Notes: generated by a model not told the origin, from the letters alone. DNA of 64,000 nucleotides from Rhodococcus sp. G-MC3 (GCF_030063335.1 NZ_JASISW010000006.1:186001-250000), one strand, 5' to 3'; shown: positions 10,359 through 20,721, counted from the first letter of the stretch. Made by a program: numbers and translations.

Positions 10359-11774
10359 TCTTGCGAACTCATCGCCGAACACTGCAAAACCCGAGTTTCC
10401 CGACCGCTTCGCCCGATACATGGCGGAGTCCGCGGATCTGAACAATTCGTCGGGGTCGGCCCTGAAGTGGTTGTCCACGGCGACGCCGATGCTCGCTGCC
10501 ACCGTGACCTCGTATCCGTCGATGTCGAAGGACACCGACAGTGCGCGCAGTATCCGGGCCGCAAGCGCAGGCGCGTTCGACCCGCGGTGCAGTACGACGA
10601 ATTCGTCGCCGCCGAACCGGGAGACCGTGTCTTGCGGTTCGGCGGCGCCCGCCAGCGCGTCGGCCACCAGCTGAAGCGTTCGGTCGCCGGCGGCGTGACC
10701 GAGGGTATCGTTGATCATCTTGAAGTTGTCGAGGTCGATCACCAGAACCGCTATGGGATAAGGGTTTCCCTGGTGTCGGATGCTCTCGATTCGCTGACGG
10801 ATCAGCACCCGATTGGGGAGTCCGGTCAGTGGATCGTGCAGGGAACGACGGCGCAGTTCGTTTTCGAGATCGTGCCTGCGGATCGCCGCGGAGACCACCC
10901 CGGCCACCGTCTGCAGAAAAGCCAACTCGGCGTCCTGGAAGTGTTTCGGTTCGGATCCGTACACCGCAAGCACTCCCCAGGGCTCACCGAACCCTTCGAT
11001 CACCACCGCTGCCCCGCTGCGCACTCCTCGTGCCGACATGAACTCGGTCGGGAACCGAGTTTCGTAAATGCTATCGGTACAGACCACCGCTTCCCCACTT
11101 CGGAGAACCAAGGCCGCGTGCGACGGACGTTCGATCGGGAGCGGGCGAGGCGGCGTGTCAGGGCCGCTGTAGGACACCGCAATCAATTCCGATCTGTCCG
11201 GAAATCTCGGTTCCAGGATGACGGCGCACTTCATGCCGACCATCTCCACCGCCGTGTCCGTCGCCTGAGCCAGCACCTCGGATGGACTCGCAGTGAGCGC
11301 AATTCGACTCAGATCGGCGACCGCTCGCTGCTCTCGGGCATGCGCTGAAGCGGCTTCGGCCGCTCGGCGCCAACGCCGCTCGTGTTCGAACCGGACGCGA
11401 AGATCTCGGCACACCATAGCTATCACCGGAATCAGCGCATGCCGGCCCGTCACTTCATACGCCGACACCCACACAGGCACCGAATCCCCGGTTCGAAGAT
11501 GAGTCAATCCGGTGTCACCCGACCAGGATTCGCCCGATTCGAGAACCTTCCGCACCGGCCCATGCGCGTCGTCGACATACCCGAAGACATAGTCGGCGAA
11601 TTTCGCCACCTCCAGCGAGTCGTACGCCCCGATCAGTTCGCTGCACGCGGCGTTGACATACGAGACATGGCCGTCCGATCCCCGCAAACACATGGCGTCG
11701 GGGGATCTGTCGGCCGTCGCCTCGAACTCCGCGACCCAGCTCTCGACATCCGGATCCACTGTCCTGCACTCCAC
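10311..11774 (-). CDS. Diguanylate cyclase with PAS, GAF and GGDEF domains
   Basis: Soluble 487-residue signalling protein predicted to make c-di-GMP. A PAS-like domain (about 10-125), a GAF-like domain (about 150-305) and a GGDEF domain (about 315-470) follow each other. The active site RFGGDEF is intact with GGDEF at 388-392. The product-inhibition RxxD position reads EPQD, so allosteric feedback through an I-site is probably lost. It lies 66 bp downstream of a membrane GGDEF-EAL gene on the same strand and may be co-transcribed. Its 3' end overlaps mhuD tail to tail. Confidence 0.93.
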   Translation of the reverse strand: MECRTVDPDVESWVAEFEATADRSPDAMCLRGSDGHVSYVNAACSELIGAYDSLEVAKFADYVFGYVDDAHGPVRKVLESGESWSGDTGLTHLRTGDSVPVWVSAYEVTGRHALIPVIAMVCRDLRVRFEHERRWRRAAEAASAHAREQRAVADLSRIALTASPSEVLAQATDTAVEMVGMKCAVILEPRFPDRSELIAVSYSGPDTPPRPLPIERPSHAALVLRSGEAVVCTDSIYETRFPTEFMSARGVRSGAAVVIEGFGEPWGVLAVYGSEPKHFQDAELAFLQTVAGVVSAAIRRHDLENELRRRSLHDPLTGLPNRVLIRQRIESIRHQGNPYPIAVLVIDLDNFKMINDTLGHAAGDRTLQLVADALAGAAEPQDTVSRFGGDEFVVLHRGSNAPALAARILRALSVSFDIDGYEVTVAASIGVAVDNHFRADPDELFRSADSAMYRAKRSGNSGFAVFGDEFARSAVRSDVENDFEFEE

Positions 11775-11840
11775 TCACCCCGAGCCCATTCTGCAGGTCA
11801 TCGCCGAGGGGCAATCGAACTCGCCCGACGGCAGGTGAAA

Positions 11841-14171
11841 CTAGTTCTGCCGACTCACCGACCCAACCACTTCGGCGGCATCACGTCCGTCCCATTGCCG
11901 GTTGGTGGGGGCCTTCGGCGACATTCGTTCTTCGATGCGATCGAGAATCAGCCCGAGTTCTTCGAAGGGAACCGGCCGACCGATATGAAACCCCTGTGCC
12001 CCGTCGCAGCCGAGCGCACGGAGTTCAACGAGTGTCTCCTCATCCTCGACACCCTCTGCTACGGAGCACATTCCGAGGTTGCGTGCGAGATCGATGGTCG
12101 AGCGAACTATGGATGCGTTCGTCGGCTGACTATTCATGGCGGTGACAAAGGATTTATCGATCTTGAGCGTCTGAACCGGTAGAGATCGCAGGTAAGCCAG
12201 CGAGCTGTATCCGGTTCCGTAATCGTCGATGGCCACCGACACACCTAAATCGCGCAGTTCGACAAGAGAATCGACGGATCGACGCGGGTCGGTCATCGCT
12301 GTGGTCTCGGTGACCTCGAATTCGATTGCCGTAGCCGGGACATCGTGGCGCTGAAGTGCAAGCGCGACGTTCTCCGCCAGCATCGGGTCCAGAAGATTGC
12401 GAACCGACAGGTTGACCGACATCCGGAAATTCGGACGCGTACGCCGCATCTCACTGCAGCAGGCCAGTGCGTCTTCTAGCACGTATGCGGTGATCGCGGG
12501 CAACATACCCGTGCGCTCGGCGTCGGGCAGGAACGACCACGGTGAGATGAGGCCTTCCCGCGGGTGTTGCCAGCGCAGCAGTGCCTCCGAACCGGAGACG
12601 GTGCCCGACTTCAGATCCAGAGCCGGCTGGAAGTACACCCGGAGCTGCCGTTCACGTAACGCGGTTTCCATCTCTCCGAGCAGTCGCATCTGCTCGTGCT
12701 GGTCCCGGTCCATCGACGGCGTGTACATCCTGGTGCGCGCGTGCCCGTGTTTTGCGGTGGTGAGAGCTACATGTGCGTGCTGCAGCAGCGCGTCGGGGCT
12801 CACACTGTCCAACTTCGACGAGGCAACGACGCCCACGGTCGCATCGAGCGCAACGTTGATGTCTCGCACGAACATCGGCTGGCAGACTGCACTTCGAAAA
12901 TGGTCGGCGCACTCGGTCGGCGACACGATCATCCGACTGGCGGCCATCGACACCACGAACTGGTCACCGCCGAGCAGACCCACCACCGAATCACTCGTCG
13001 CAGCGGCAACGAGTCGCTGGCCGATCTCGCGCAGGACCTGATCGCCGACCGCGTAGCCGAACGTTTCGTTGATCTGGGCAAAACGATCGATGTCCACGAC
13101 CAGGACCACGACGCCGTCCGCGCCTGCGGTGGCTATCGAACGGTCGAGCAGCACTCCCAGCTGGCGCCGATTGGCGAGTCCAGTGACGGAGTCGGAGGTC
13201 GCGGACACGGTCAGCGCCTCGGACTGTGCACGAAGCTCGGACAGGAAGCACGCCATCCTTGCGGCAACGAGGACCACGACCAGGACCGAAGTCGCGAAAA
13301 CGACCCAACCCCACTCGTCGACGGGTTCGCCCCGCCAGAGCTGGATGGCCATGACAACCGGGGACATCAGACTCGCTGCACTGGATCCGAAAAGTCTCGT
13401 TCGGTCCACATGACGCTGTGGGATCGGCGGACTCTCGGGCGTCGTCCAGAGCTTCCGCGCCGGATACAGCGACGCGGCTGTCAGCAGGACGTACCCGACC
13501 AGCCACCCTGCACTGACCAATGGGGCGTCGCGATAGTCCACACCGCCGATGACAATGTAGGACACCCACCCGGACGCCGCGAACGCTACGAAGGCGACGG
13601 TCGACAGTGCGAAGGGCAACGTCCGCGCACGTTTCGACAGCAGCAGAACAAACATCAGCGCCAGCAGAAGGCCGTCGGCGACGGTGTAGGCCACCGCGGG
13701 CCAGAAGCGCGCGAACACGCTGAAGTCCAGAAGCGCGTCGACCCGGCCTCCGATGACGAAGATCCACACCGTCACTCCGAGGCCTGCAGCGACGATCAGG
13801 CTTTCGAGGACGTCCTCGACCTGGAAGACACGACCGTTCTCGTCTCGGATCGCGAGAACGCCTGCTATGAACGCCGCATGACCCATCACATACACCGCGT
13901 CTGCGGCAGACACCATGGGAACGACGCGACCGGTCGCTGTGTAACCGACACCGATCGCGTCGCCGACGATCCACAACAGGAGGCCAGCGGTGAAGAACAG
14001 CCATGACCGTCGAGTCGCGGCCGTACTGTGCTGACCACCGACCGCGAACACCAACACGGACGTCACGGTGACCACGCCGTACACGACTATTCGAGGGAGT
14101 CCCTCGGGGAGGACGAAAAACAACACGATCGCGGACGAACCGAGCGTAAGGAACGTCGACCAGCTCTTCAC
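11841..14171 (-). CDS. Membrane GGDEF-EAL protein, probable c-di-GMP phosphodiesterase
   Basis: Predicted integral membrane protein of 776 residues with about 8-10 N-terminal transmembrane helices (to about 310), a GGDEF domain and a C-terminal EAL domain. The cyclase motif is degenerate (GGDQF, 401-405), so synthesis is doubtful. The EAL domain keeps its key residues: SEALLRW, NLSVRN, EVTETT, IDDYGTGYSSL, LKIDKSF, AEGVED and GAQGF. The GTG at 14171 is preferred to the longer start at 14234 because AGGAAGGG precedes it by about 10 nt. It lies upstream of the diguanylate cyclase gene, suggesting opposing activities under one promoter. Confidence 0.9.
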   Translation of the reverse strand: MKSWSTFLTLGSSAIVLFFVLPEGLPRIVVYGVVTVTSVLVFAVGGQHSTAATRRSWLFFTAGLLLWIVGDAIGVGYTATGRVVPMVSAADAVYVMGHAAFIAGVLAIRDENGRVFQVEDVLESLIVAAGLGVTVWIFVIGGRVDALLDFSVFARFWPAVAYTVADGLLLALMFVLLLSKRARTLPFALSTVAFVAFAASGWVSYIVIGGVDYRDAPLVSAGWLVGYVLLTAASLYPARKLWTTPESPPIPQRHVDRTRLFGSSAASLMSPVVMAIQLWRGEPVDEWGWVVFATSVLVVVLVAARMACFLSELRAQSEALTVSATSDSVTGLANRRQLGVLLDRSIATAGADGVVVLVVDIDRFAQINETFGYAVGDQVLREIGQRLVAAATSDSVVGLLGGDQFVVSMAASRMIVSPTECADHFRSAVCQPMFVRDINVALDATVGVVASSKLDSVSPDALLQHAHVALTTAKHGHARTRMYTPSMDRDQHEQMRLLGEMETALRERQLRVYFQPALDLKSGTVSGSEALLRWQHPREGLISPWSFLPDAERTGMLPAITAYVLEDALACCSEMRRTRPNFRMSVNLSVRNLLDPMLAENVALALQRHDVPATAIEFEVTETTAMTDPRRSVDSLVELRDLGVSVAIDDYGTGYSSLAYLRSLPVQTLKIDKSFVTAMNSQPTNASIVRSTIDLARNLGMCSVAEGVEDEETLVELRALGCDGAQGFHIGRPVPFEELGLILDRIEERMSPKAPTNRQWDGRDAAEVVGSVSRQN

Positions 14172-14441
14172 TCGAGTCAGTCCCTTCCTGGTCCCCCAAC
14201 CAACGTCTGTCGTCCGATAACGTCCAGAAACCACCGTTCGAACAGCATTCGCCGCCGAAAACCCACCGGATTGGTGTCAGCTCACAGGATTGCAGACTTC
14301 GCGACCAATCTGTTACCTATGTACCCCTCCCGAGCCTGTTGAAGTTGGATAAATCACACCACGTGTTCAAGAATGCTGCGAAAACATCGACGGGCCCCCG
14401 AGCATCGACACACGACCGACCCGACGCCGCCACTGTTCTTG

Positions 14442-14879
14442 TCAGGACTCGAGCGCTGCGTCCAACGTGATCTCGACGCCGGTCAGTACCTTGCTAACCG
14501 GACACGTTTCCTTGGCGTTCTGTGCGGCCTTGGCGAACCCTTCGGCATCCAGGCCGTCGACCTCACCGCGAACCGTGATCTTGATCCCGGTGAGCTTGAA
14601 CCCGGGGTTGTCCGGTCCGAGCGAGACCTCCGCTGTGACTTCGAGGCTCTGCGGTGTGCCGCCCGCCTCGGCGATGACCGCCGACAACTGCATCGCGTAG
14701 CACGACGAGTGAGCCGCGGCGATGAGTTCCTCGGGGCTGGTGGTGCCGTCAGCGTTCTCCGCGGCGCGTTTGGGGAACGACACCTCGAAAGTCGCAGCAC
14801 CCGAACTCGTGAGCTCGACCTGACCGGATCCTTTTTCCAGAGTTCCGTTCCAGGCCGTGCGCGAGGTACGTGTAGGCAT
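14442..14879 (-). CDS. OsmC-family peroxide reductase
   Basis: Thiol-dependent peroxidase-like protein of 145 residues. The two redox cysteines of the OsmC/Ohr fold are visible in AAHSSCYAMQL and KETCPVSKVL. Sequence around TSPEELIAAAHSSCYA is of the OsmC subfamily rather than Ohr. Expected to reduce organic hydroperoxides with a dithiol reductant in the cytoplasm. It stands alone, 57 bp after the MFS gene on the same strand. The 270-bp gap downstream (14172-14441) contains nothing I recognise. Confidence 0.9.
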   Translation of the reverse strand: MPTRTSRTAWNGTLEKGSGQVELTSSGAATFEVSFPKRAAENADGTTSPEELIAAAHSSCYAMQLSAVIAEAGGTPQSLEVTAEVSLGPDNPGFKLTGIKITVRGEVDGLDAEGFAKAAQNAKETCPVSKVLTGVEITLDAALES

Positions 14880-14936
14880 GGTGAAGTGCTCCTGTCGTTT
14901 CGGGCCGAGCCGTTCGCCGAGGCCGTCCAGACCAGG

Positions 14937-16529
14937 CTAACCGGATCCGAAGCCGGACGCCTCGGATCTCACGGAGTCGATCGAATTGTATTGCGCCAGC
15001 ATCTTTTTCTCTTCCTCATGCCGTGGAAATGCGAAAAACACGAGTACTGCACCGAGGAGCACCACGACGATCGCCGCCGCATAGGAGTGCTGGTCACCGT
15101 CGAGGAACGCCAGTTTCGCGGCGGTGATGATCTGCTCGCCGTACTGCGGATATCGTTCGGCAAGATCCGCCGCCGAGGAAAACGATTTGGTCAGAACCGA
15201 CTGGGTGTCGGAGCTGATGTTGCCTGACTGCGGCGAGTTCGCGATCTGAGCCGTGAGCGAGGCCGCATACCCCGCTGTCAGTAGTGCGCCCAGCATGGAT
15301 TGCATGATCGCGCCTCCGAGATCACGCTGCAGATCAGCCGTACCCGACGCCATCCCGGCTCGATCGACGGGCACCGACCCCGTCAGCGACCGGGACGCAG
15401 GTGTGCCCGCGAAGCCCACCCCTACGCCTAGCAATACGTAGCTCACCGCCACCACCCAGTACGCCACATCCTCTTTCCACGTCAACCACGCCAGTACCAG
15501 ACCTGCAACGATGAACACGTAACCCACCAGCAGCGTCAATCTCGACCCTCGGGTTTCGACGAGTTTCGCCGACTGCGGAGCGACGAGCACCATCGCAACG
15601 GCAGCGGGAAGCGTCGAGGCGCCTGCGGCAAGTGTCGAATAGCCCAGAACGTTCTGCAAGAACTGCTGGCCCACGAAGATGACGCCCATCAGCGAACCGA
15701 ATACGATGATGCCGGCGAGGCCTGCCACCCAGAAGGTTCGGCGTCGCGCGATGCGGAGGTCGTACAGTGGAAACGCTGCGCGAGACTGCCTCACGACGAA
15801 CACCGCGCCCGCTGCGAGAGCAATCACCCCCAGTCCGATCGCAAGAGAACCCATTCCGTCGACCGGCGCGAAATTGATGCTCAGCACCAACGCAGCAATG
15901 AACACCACCGACACTATTCCGCCGAAATTGTCGACGGGATCGGTGGTCTCGTTGACGTGCGCGGGCACCAGCAGTGCCGCGAGGGCCAGCGCAAGGACCG
16001 CGAGCGGCAGCGTGACGATGAAGACCGAACCCCAGTGGAACTTCTCGAGCAAAGCACCGGACAGCAGCGGACCCAGCGCCGACAGCGCACCACCGAGCGC
16101 TGACCACAGTGCAATTGCCTTCGTGCGTGCCGGACCCGACCACAATGCGGTGATCAACGCCAGCGTCGTCGGGTACGCCAGTCCTGCCGACAATCCACCG
16201 AGCACCCGTGCGCCGAAAAGCACCTCGAAGTTGGGCGCGAAGCCTGCGATCAGACACGCTGGAATCGACAGCCCCATACCGAGCACCAGCAATAGCTTGC
16301 GGCCGTAGCGGTCGCCGATGGCCCCCAGGTACAACACCGATGTGGCAAGACCGAGCGAATATGCGACCGCGATGAGGTTGAGCTGCGTTTGGCTGGCGTC
16401 GAAGTCTCGCCCGATCTCGGGGAGCGCCACGTTCGCGACCGCGAGGTTCAAGTTGGCGACGGCGGCAACGAGGATGAGGACGAACAGCACTAGACCTGGG
16501 CGAGCGGGCGCCTTTTCCACGGTAGTCAC
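14937..16529 (-). CDS. MFS transporter, DHA2 family (14 transmembrane helices)
   Basis: Predicted proton-coupled drug or metabolite exporter of 530 residues in the inner membrane. The MFS signature GAIGDRYGRKLLL follows helix 2, and a motif-C-like region ALGPLLSGALLE lies in helix 5. Hydrophobic segments are compatible with 14 helices, with a final one near AAIVVVLLGAVLVFF. GTG start at 16529. No regulator gene is adjacent; the upstream gap carries a long palindromic repeat. Substrate cannot be assigned from sequence. Confidence 0.88.
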   Translation of the reverse strand: MTTVEKAPARPGLVLFVLILVAAVANLNLAVANVALPEIGRDFDASQTQLNLIAVAYSLGLATSVLYLGAIGDRYGRKLLLVLGMGLSIPACLIAGFAPNFEVLFGARVLGGLSAGLAYPTTLALITALWSGPARTKAIALWSALGGALSALGPLLSGALLEKFHWGSVFIVTLPLAVLALALAALLVPAHVNETTDPVDNFGGIVSVVFIAALVLSINFAPVDGMGSLAIGLGVIALAAGAVFVVRQSRAAFPLYDLRIARRRTFWVAGLAGIIVFGSLMGVIFVGQQFLQNVLGYSTLAAGASTLPAAVAMVLVAPQSAKLVETRGSRLTLLVGYVFIVAGLVLAWLTWKEDVAYWVVAVSYVLLGVGVGFAGTPASRSLTGSVPVDRAGMASGTADLQRDLGGAIMQSMLGALLTAGYAASLTAQIANSPQSGNISSDTQSVLTKSFSSAADLAERYPQYGEQIITAAKLAFLDGDQHSYAAAIVVVLLGAVLVFFAFPRHEEEKKMLAQYNSIDSVRSEASGFGSG

Positions 16530-16843
16530 AGACGTCAGTCAAGCGCACCCGGACGGGCGACGCCTCACCTTCGGCGTGCGAAGTGTCTGCTCCACGGGTG
16601 CCGGCTCGCCATTTTCTCGGCATGAATGGACCATGGCAACGGTTAGACGGCTTGGATGCGCCATTCATGCCATCGCCGGGGTCGCCGGACCGCCAGCAAA
16701 CGCAGGCGAAACGGGGCGATTTCATGTATTGAAACCGCCGTTCGACCTATCTGAATGTTATTAGACCGCAACGATATCGATCGGTACCGAACATCAAGCG
16801 AACGCACTGCGCGGTAGCTGCTACCGAGCTAGCCTCCTGCACT
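16530..16843. other. Divergent intergenic region MFS / lipase
   Basis: A 314-bp gap between divergently transcribed genes. It holds the palindromic repeat at 16619-16671 and must hold promoters for both neighbours, but I cannot point to convincing -35/-10 pairs. The cytosine-rich stretch next to the MFS start shows no recognisable operator. Confidence 0.5.
16619..16671. repeat. Palindromic repeat family 2, copy A (upstream of lipase)
   Basis: Perfect 11-bp inverted arms GGCATGAATGG (16619-16629) and CCATTCATGCC (16661-16671) enclose a central segment including GGTTAGACGGCTTG. A second copy lies in inverted orientation at 18048-18099, on the other side of the lipase gene, with about five differences over the shared 49 bp. 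It looks like a mobile or dispersed extragenic palindrome rather than a gene-specific operator. Confidence 0.8.
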
Positions 16844-18028
16844 GTGAAAGCCTTTCGATTCACTGCGCTGTGCGCGCTGACACTGACCGCCCTCGTCGCC
16901 GCGCCCGCCCATGCCGATCCACTCTCCGACTTCTACAACTCCCCCGTCACCGACGCCGCAGCTGCACACGAAGGCCAGGTCCTGCGGTCACTGCGCGTCG
17001 GCCCACCGCTGGGCGACGGACTCGGTGTGAACATCGAGCGAATTCTGTATCGGTCCAACGACACTCACGGCGACCCGACAGTAGTGTCCGGCTACACGAT
17101 GACGCCGATCGCCCCCTGGCCGGGTCTGGGCCCACGACCGGTAGTCGCGTACGCACCGGGTACTTCCGGGATGGCAGACAAGTGTGCAGGCTCCGCGGTA
17201 CTCGGCACGATCGGCTCGTCCCCTGCGGTTCTTCCACTTCTGCTGGCCGGCTATTCGGTTGCTGCGACCGATTACCAGGGATTGGGCACACCCGGCGGGC
17301 ACACCTACCTCAACCGTCTCGATGCCGGGCATGCACTTCTCGATGTCGCCCGCGCAGGCGTCGGAGACACCGGAGCACCCGTCGTGATGTTCGGTTACTC
17401 CGAAGGTGGGCACGCGGCGGGCGCCGCAGCCGAGCTCGCCAGCTCGTATGCACCGGAACTCGGTATCAAAGGTTCGTACGTGGGAGCACCGCCTGCCGAC
17501 CCATCGCTGAACCTCGCCAACCTCGACAACACCCCCTTATCGGCTGCGCTGCTCTTCTCCCTGGGAGGCTTGCTCAACGCGTACCCCGAACACGCCGCAG
17601 AGATTCGATCCCAGCTGAACGCAGAAGGTCAAGGTGCGCTCGATGAGTCACAGGGATGGTGCTCGACGGATCGGGCGGCCACCCAGACCTTCGACTCGCG
17701 GGATCTGACGGTCGACGGGCGGACGCTTGGTGAGCACCTAGCCGAAGCACCGTCCGCGTCGCTGGTGCAGGAGAACACCGTCGGATACGGGGTACCGAGC
17801 GCTCCGGTACTGCTGTCACAGTCGGTGGCCGACGACACTGTGCCCATCGCGCAGAGCCGGACCCTACGGGATCGCTGGACAGCAGCAGGGTTCACGGATC
17901 TGACGTACATCGAGTACTCGTTCCCCGCCATCCCCTTAGCCGGGGCAAACCATGCGCCGGGTGGGTTGGCAGCGTACGCCGATGTGATGCCGTGGATCGC
18001 GGGTTTGCTCGCCGCTCCCCCCTCCTGA
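16844..18028 (+). CDS. Secreted LIP-family lipase
   Basis: Predicted exported triacylglycerol lipase or esterase of 394 residues. A Sec-type signal peptide with a hydrophobic core ends near APAHA-DP. The nucleophile elbow is FGYSEGGHAAG, the oxyanion region VVAYAPGTSGMADKC, and the late Asp and His are likely in SVADDTVP and GANHAPGG. The sequence resembles the secretory lipase family PF03583 that is frequent in rhodococci and mycobacteria. GTG start at 16844. It is flanked on both sides by inverted copies of palindromic repeat family 2. Confidence 0.88.
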   Translation: MKAFRFTALCALTLTALVAAPAHADPLSDFYNSPVTDAAAAHEGQVLRSLRVGPPLGDGLGVNIERILYRSNDTHGDPTVVSGYTMTPIAPWPGLGPRPVVAYAPGTSGMADKCAGSAVLGTIGSSPAVLPLLLAGYSVAATDYQGLGTPGGHTYLNRLDAGHALLDVARAGVGDTGAPVVMFGYSEGGHAAGAAAELASSYAPELGIKGSYVGAPPADPSLNLANLDNTPLSAALLFSLGGLLNAYPEHAAEIRSQLNAEGQGALDESQGWCSTDRAATQTFDSRDLTVDGRTLGEHLAEAPSASLVQENTVGYGVPSAPVLLSQSVADDTVPIAQSRTLRDRWTAAGFTDLTYIEYSFPAIPLAGANHAPGGLAAYADVMPWIAGLLAAPPS

Positions 18029-18047
18029 ATTTACTCGGGTTCCGGGA

Positions 18048-18099
18048 CATGAATGTGACATTCAAGCCGTCTAACCATTGCCGTGGTCCATTCATGCGG
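18048..18099. repeat. Palindromic repeat family 2, copy B (downstream of lipase)
   Basis: Inverted copy of the repeat at 16619-16671. It keeps 8-bp arms CATGAATG (18048-18055) and CATTCATG (18089-18096) around CAAGCCGTCTAACC, the complement of the core of copy A. It lies between the convergent lipase and clpC genes, next to the clpC terminator. Confidence 0.8.
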
Positions 18100-18126
18100 A
18101 AATGGGGTGAGCGATAACAGGCATAC

Positions 18127-18170
18127 AGCAAAGCGGGCCACACCAAGAAAATGGTGTGACCCGCTTTGCT
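18127..18170 (-). terminator. Strong hairpin terminator after clpC
   Basis: A 19-bp stem with a single mismatch (18127-18145 pairing with 18152-18170) and a 6-nt loop, 13 bp past the clpC stop. The stem ends in A/T-rich flanks (AGCAAAGC / GCTTTGCT), giving a short U-run on the minus-strand transcript. It can also serve the convergent lipase transcript. Confidence 0.85.
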
Positions 18171-18183
18171 GAACTACTACTGA

Positions 18184-20721
18184 CTACTCGCCGTCGTCGC
18201 CCGAGGTCTTGGCCAGATCGACCGGCACCTCGTCCGGAACGATGATGGTCTTCTTCTCGCCACGAAACGTGAACTTGGCGTCCTCGCCCGAACCTTCGCC
18301 GTCCCAGTTCTCGACGTCGACCAACACGATCTGTCCGGCTTCGATCTCTCCGAAGAGGATCTTCTCCGACAGGGCGTCTTCGATCTCGCGCTGGATGGTG
18401 CGACGCAACGGCCGCGCACCCAGTACCGGATCGAATCCACGCTTGGCCAACAGCGACTTGGCCTTCGGGGTGACCTCGATGCCCATGTCCTTGTTCTTGA
18501 GCGCACCTTCGACACGGTTGAGCATGAGATCGACCATCTGGATGATCTCGTCGCGGGTGAGCTGGTGGAACACGACGATGTCGTCGATACGGTTGAGGAA
18601 CTCGGGGCGGAAGTGCTTCTTCAGCTCGTCGTTGACCTTGAGCTTCATCCGCTCGTAGTTCGATCCGGTGCCTTCACCCGAGGAGAAGCCGAGACCGACT
18701 GCCTTCGAGATGTCCGCGGTGCCGAGGTTCGAGGTGAAGATCAGCACGGTGTTCTTGAAGTCGACGGTGCGTCCCTGGCCATCGGTGAGACGACCATCTT
18801 CCAAGACCTGGAGGAGCGTGTTGTAGATCTCCGAGTGGGCCTTCTCGATCTCGTCGAACAGCACGACGGAGAACGGCTTGCGACGGACCTTCTCGGTGAG
18901 CTGGCCGCCCTCTTCGTAACCGACGTATCCCGGAGGAGCACCGAACAGGCGCGACGCCGTGAAGCGGTCGTGGAACTCGCCCATGTCGATTTGGATGAGC
19001 GCATCGTCTTCGCCGAACAGGAAGTTCGCCAGAGCCTTCGACAGCTCGGTCTTACCCACACCGGACGGGCCGGCGAAGATGAACGAACCGGACGGACGCT
19101 TCGGGTCCTTGAGACCTGCACGCGTACGACGGATCGCCTTGGAGACGGCCCTGACTGCCTCCACCTGGCCGATGATCCGCTTGTGCAGTTCGTCTTCCAT
19201 GCGGAGCAGACGGGTGGTCTCCTCCTCGGTGAGCTTGAAGACGGGGATGCCGGTCCAGTTGCCCAGTACCTCGGCGATCTCGTTGTCGTCGACCTCGGCC
19301 ACGACGTCGAGGTCACCCGAACGCCACTGCTTCTCACGCTCGGCGCGCTGCTGAACCAGTTGCTTTTCCTTGTCGCGCAGGTTCGCGGCTTTCTCGAAGT
19401 CCTGCGCGTCAATCGCAGATTCCTTCTCGCGACGAGCATCGGCGATCTTGTCGTCGAACTCGCGCAGGTCTGGCGGTGCAGTCATCCGGCGGATACGCAT
19501 CCGCGCGCCAGCCTCGTCGATGAGGTCGATCGCCTTGTCCGGCAGGAACCGGTCGTTGATGTAGCGGTCGGCCAGAGTCGCAGCCGCGACGAGTGCGCCG
19601 TCGGTGATCGAGACGCGGTGGTGAGCCTCGTAGCGATCGCGCAGACCCTTGAGGATCTCGATGGTGTGCTCGACGGTCGGCTCGCCGACCTGGACCGGCT
19701 GGAAACGACGTTCGAGGGCCGCGTCCTTCTCGATGTACTTGCGATACTCGTCGAGGGTGGTGGCACCGATGGTCTGCAACTCACCGCGAGCGAGCTTGGG
19801 CTTGAGGATCGAGGCCGCGTCGATAGCGCCCTCGGCCGCGCCCGCACCCACGAGGGTGTGCAGCTCATCGATGAACAGGATGATGTCGCCGCGAGTGTTG
19901 ATCTCCTTGAGAACCTTCTTCAGGCGCTCTTCGAAGTCACCGCGGTAACGGCTACCGGCTACCAACGAACCGAGATCGAGGGTGTAGAGCTGCTTGTCCT
20001 TGAGGGTCTCGGGGACCTCGCCGTTGACGATGGCCTGTGCGAGACCTTCCACCACAGCGGTCTTACCGACGCCGGGCTCACCGATGAGAACAGGGTTGTT
20101 CTTCGTGCGGCGCGAGAGGACCTGCATGACGCGCTCGATTTCCTTCGCGCGGCCGATGACCGGGTCGAGTTTGCCTTCGAGGGCGGCCTGGGTCAGGTTT
20201 CGTCCGAACTGGTCGAGGACGAGCGAGGTCGACGGTGTGCCTGCCTCGCCGCGTCCGGTTCCGGACTCCGATGGCTCTTTGCCCTGGTAACCGGACAGCA
20301 ACTGGATGACCTGCTGACGCACCCGGTTGAGATCAGCACCGAGCTTGACCAGAACCTGAGCCGCGACGCCTTCGCCTTCGCGGATCAGACCCAGCAGAAT
20401 GTGCTCGGTTCCGATGTAGTTGTGGCCGAGCTGCAGCGCTTCACGCAGACTGAGCTCGAGGACTTTCTTGGCGCGCGGGGTGAACGGGATATGACCGGAC
20501 GGAGCCTGCTGGCCCTGACCGATGATCTCCTCGACCTGGCTGCGGACTCCTTCAAGGGAGATACCAAGCGACTCCAGAGACTTGGCTGCAACGCCCTCAC
20601 CCTCGTGGATGAGGCCGAGCAGAATGTGCTCCGTGCCGATGTAGTTGTGGTTGAGCATCCGGGCTTCTTCTTGAGCCAGGACGACAACACGCCGCGCGCG
20701 ATCGGTGAACCTCTCGAACAT
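18184..20721 (-). CDS. clpC: ATP-dependent Clp protease ATP-binding subunit ClpC
   Basis: Hexameric AAA+ unfoldase that feeds substrates to ClpP. The 845-residue length fits ClpC1. Two Clp_N repeats (about 1-145, with duplicated [12 protein letters not shown]), a D1 ATPase with Walker A GEPGVGKT at 214-221, a UVR/middle region rich in KEK, and a D2 ATPase with [13 protein letters not shown] are visible. The ATG at 20721 is preceded by GAGGGAGA. A strong terminator follows. In mycobacteria the next upstream gene is lsr2; here it is lysS. Confidence 0.98.
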   Translation of the reverse strand: MFERFTDRARRVVVLAQEEARMLNHNYIGTEHILLGLIHEGEGVAAKSLESLGISLEGVRSQVEEIIGQGQQAPSGHIPFTPRAKKVLELSLREALQLGHNYIGTEHILLGLIREGEGVAAQVLVKLGADLNRVRQQVIQLLSGYQGKEPSESGTGRGEAGTPSTSLVLDQFGRNLTQAALEGKLDPVIGRAKEIERVMQVLSRRTKNNPVLIGEPGVGKTAVVEGLAQAIVNGEVPETLKDKQLYTLDLGSLVAGSRYRGDFEERLKKVLKEINTRGDIILFIDELHTLVGAGAAEGAIDAASILKPKLARGELQTIGATTLDEYRKYIEKDAALERRFQPVQVGEPTVEHTIEILKGLRDRYEAHHRVSITDGALVAAATLADRYINDRFLPDKAIDLIDEAGARMRIRRMTAPPDLREFDDKIADARREKESAIDAQDFEKAANLRDKEKQLVQQRAEREKQWRSGDLDVVAEVDDNEIAEVLGNWTGIPVFKLTEEETTRLLRMEDELHKRIIGQVEAVRAVSKAIRRTRAGLKDPKRPSGSFIFAGPSGVGKTELSKALANFLFGEDDALIQIDMGEFHDRFTASRLFGAPPGYVGYEEGGQLTEKVRRKPFSVVLFDEIEKAHSEIYNTLLQVLEDGRLTDGQGRTVDFKNTVLIFTSNLGTADISKAVGLGFSSGEGTGSNYERMKLKVNDELKKHFRPEFLNRIDDIVVFHQLTRDEIIQMVDLMLNRVEGALKNKDMGIEVTPKAKSLLAKRGFDPVLGARPLRRTIQREIEDALSEKILFGEIEAGQIVLVDVENWDGEGSGEDAKFTFRGEKKTIIVPDEVPVDLAKTSGDDGE

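Noticed and set aside
12696-14006. A 436-codon open frame opposite the GGDEF-EAL gene
   Set aside because: The opposite strand has clear transmembrane, GGDEF and EAL motifs; this frame has none.
16619-18099. A composite transposon carrying the lipase
   Set aside because: No transposase and no target-site duplication are seen, and each repeat is itself a palindrome, so a dispersed extragenic element is the simpler reading.
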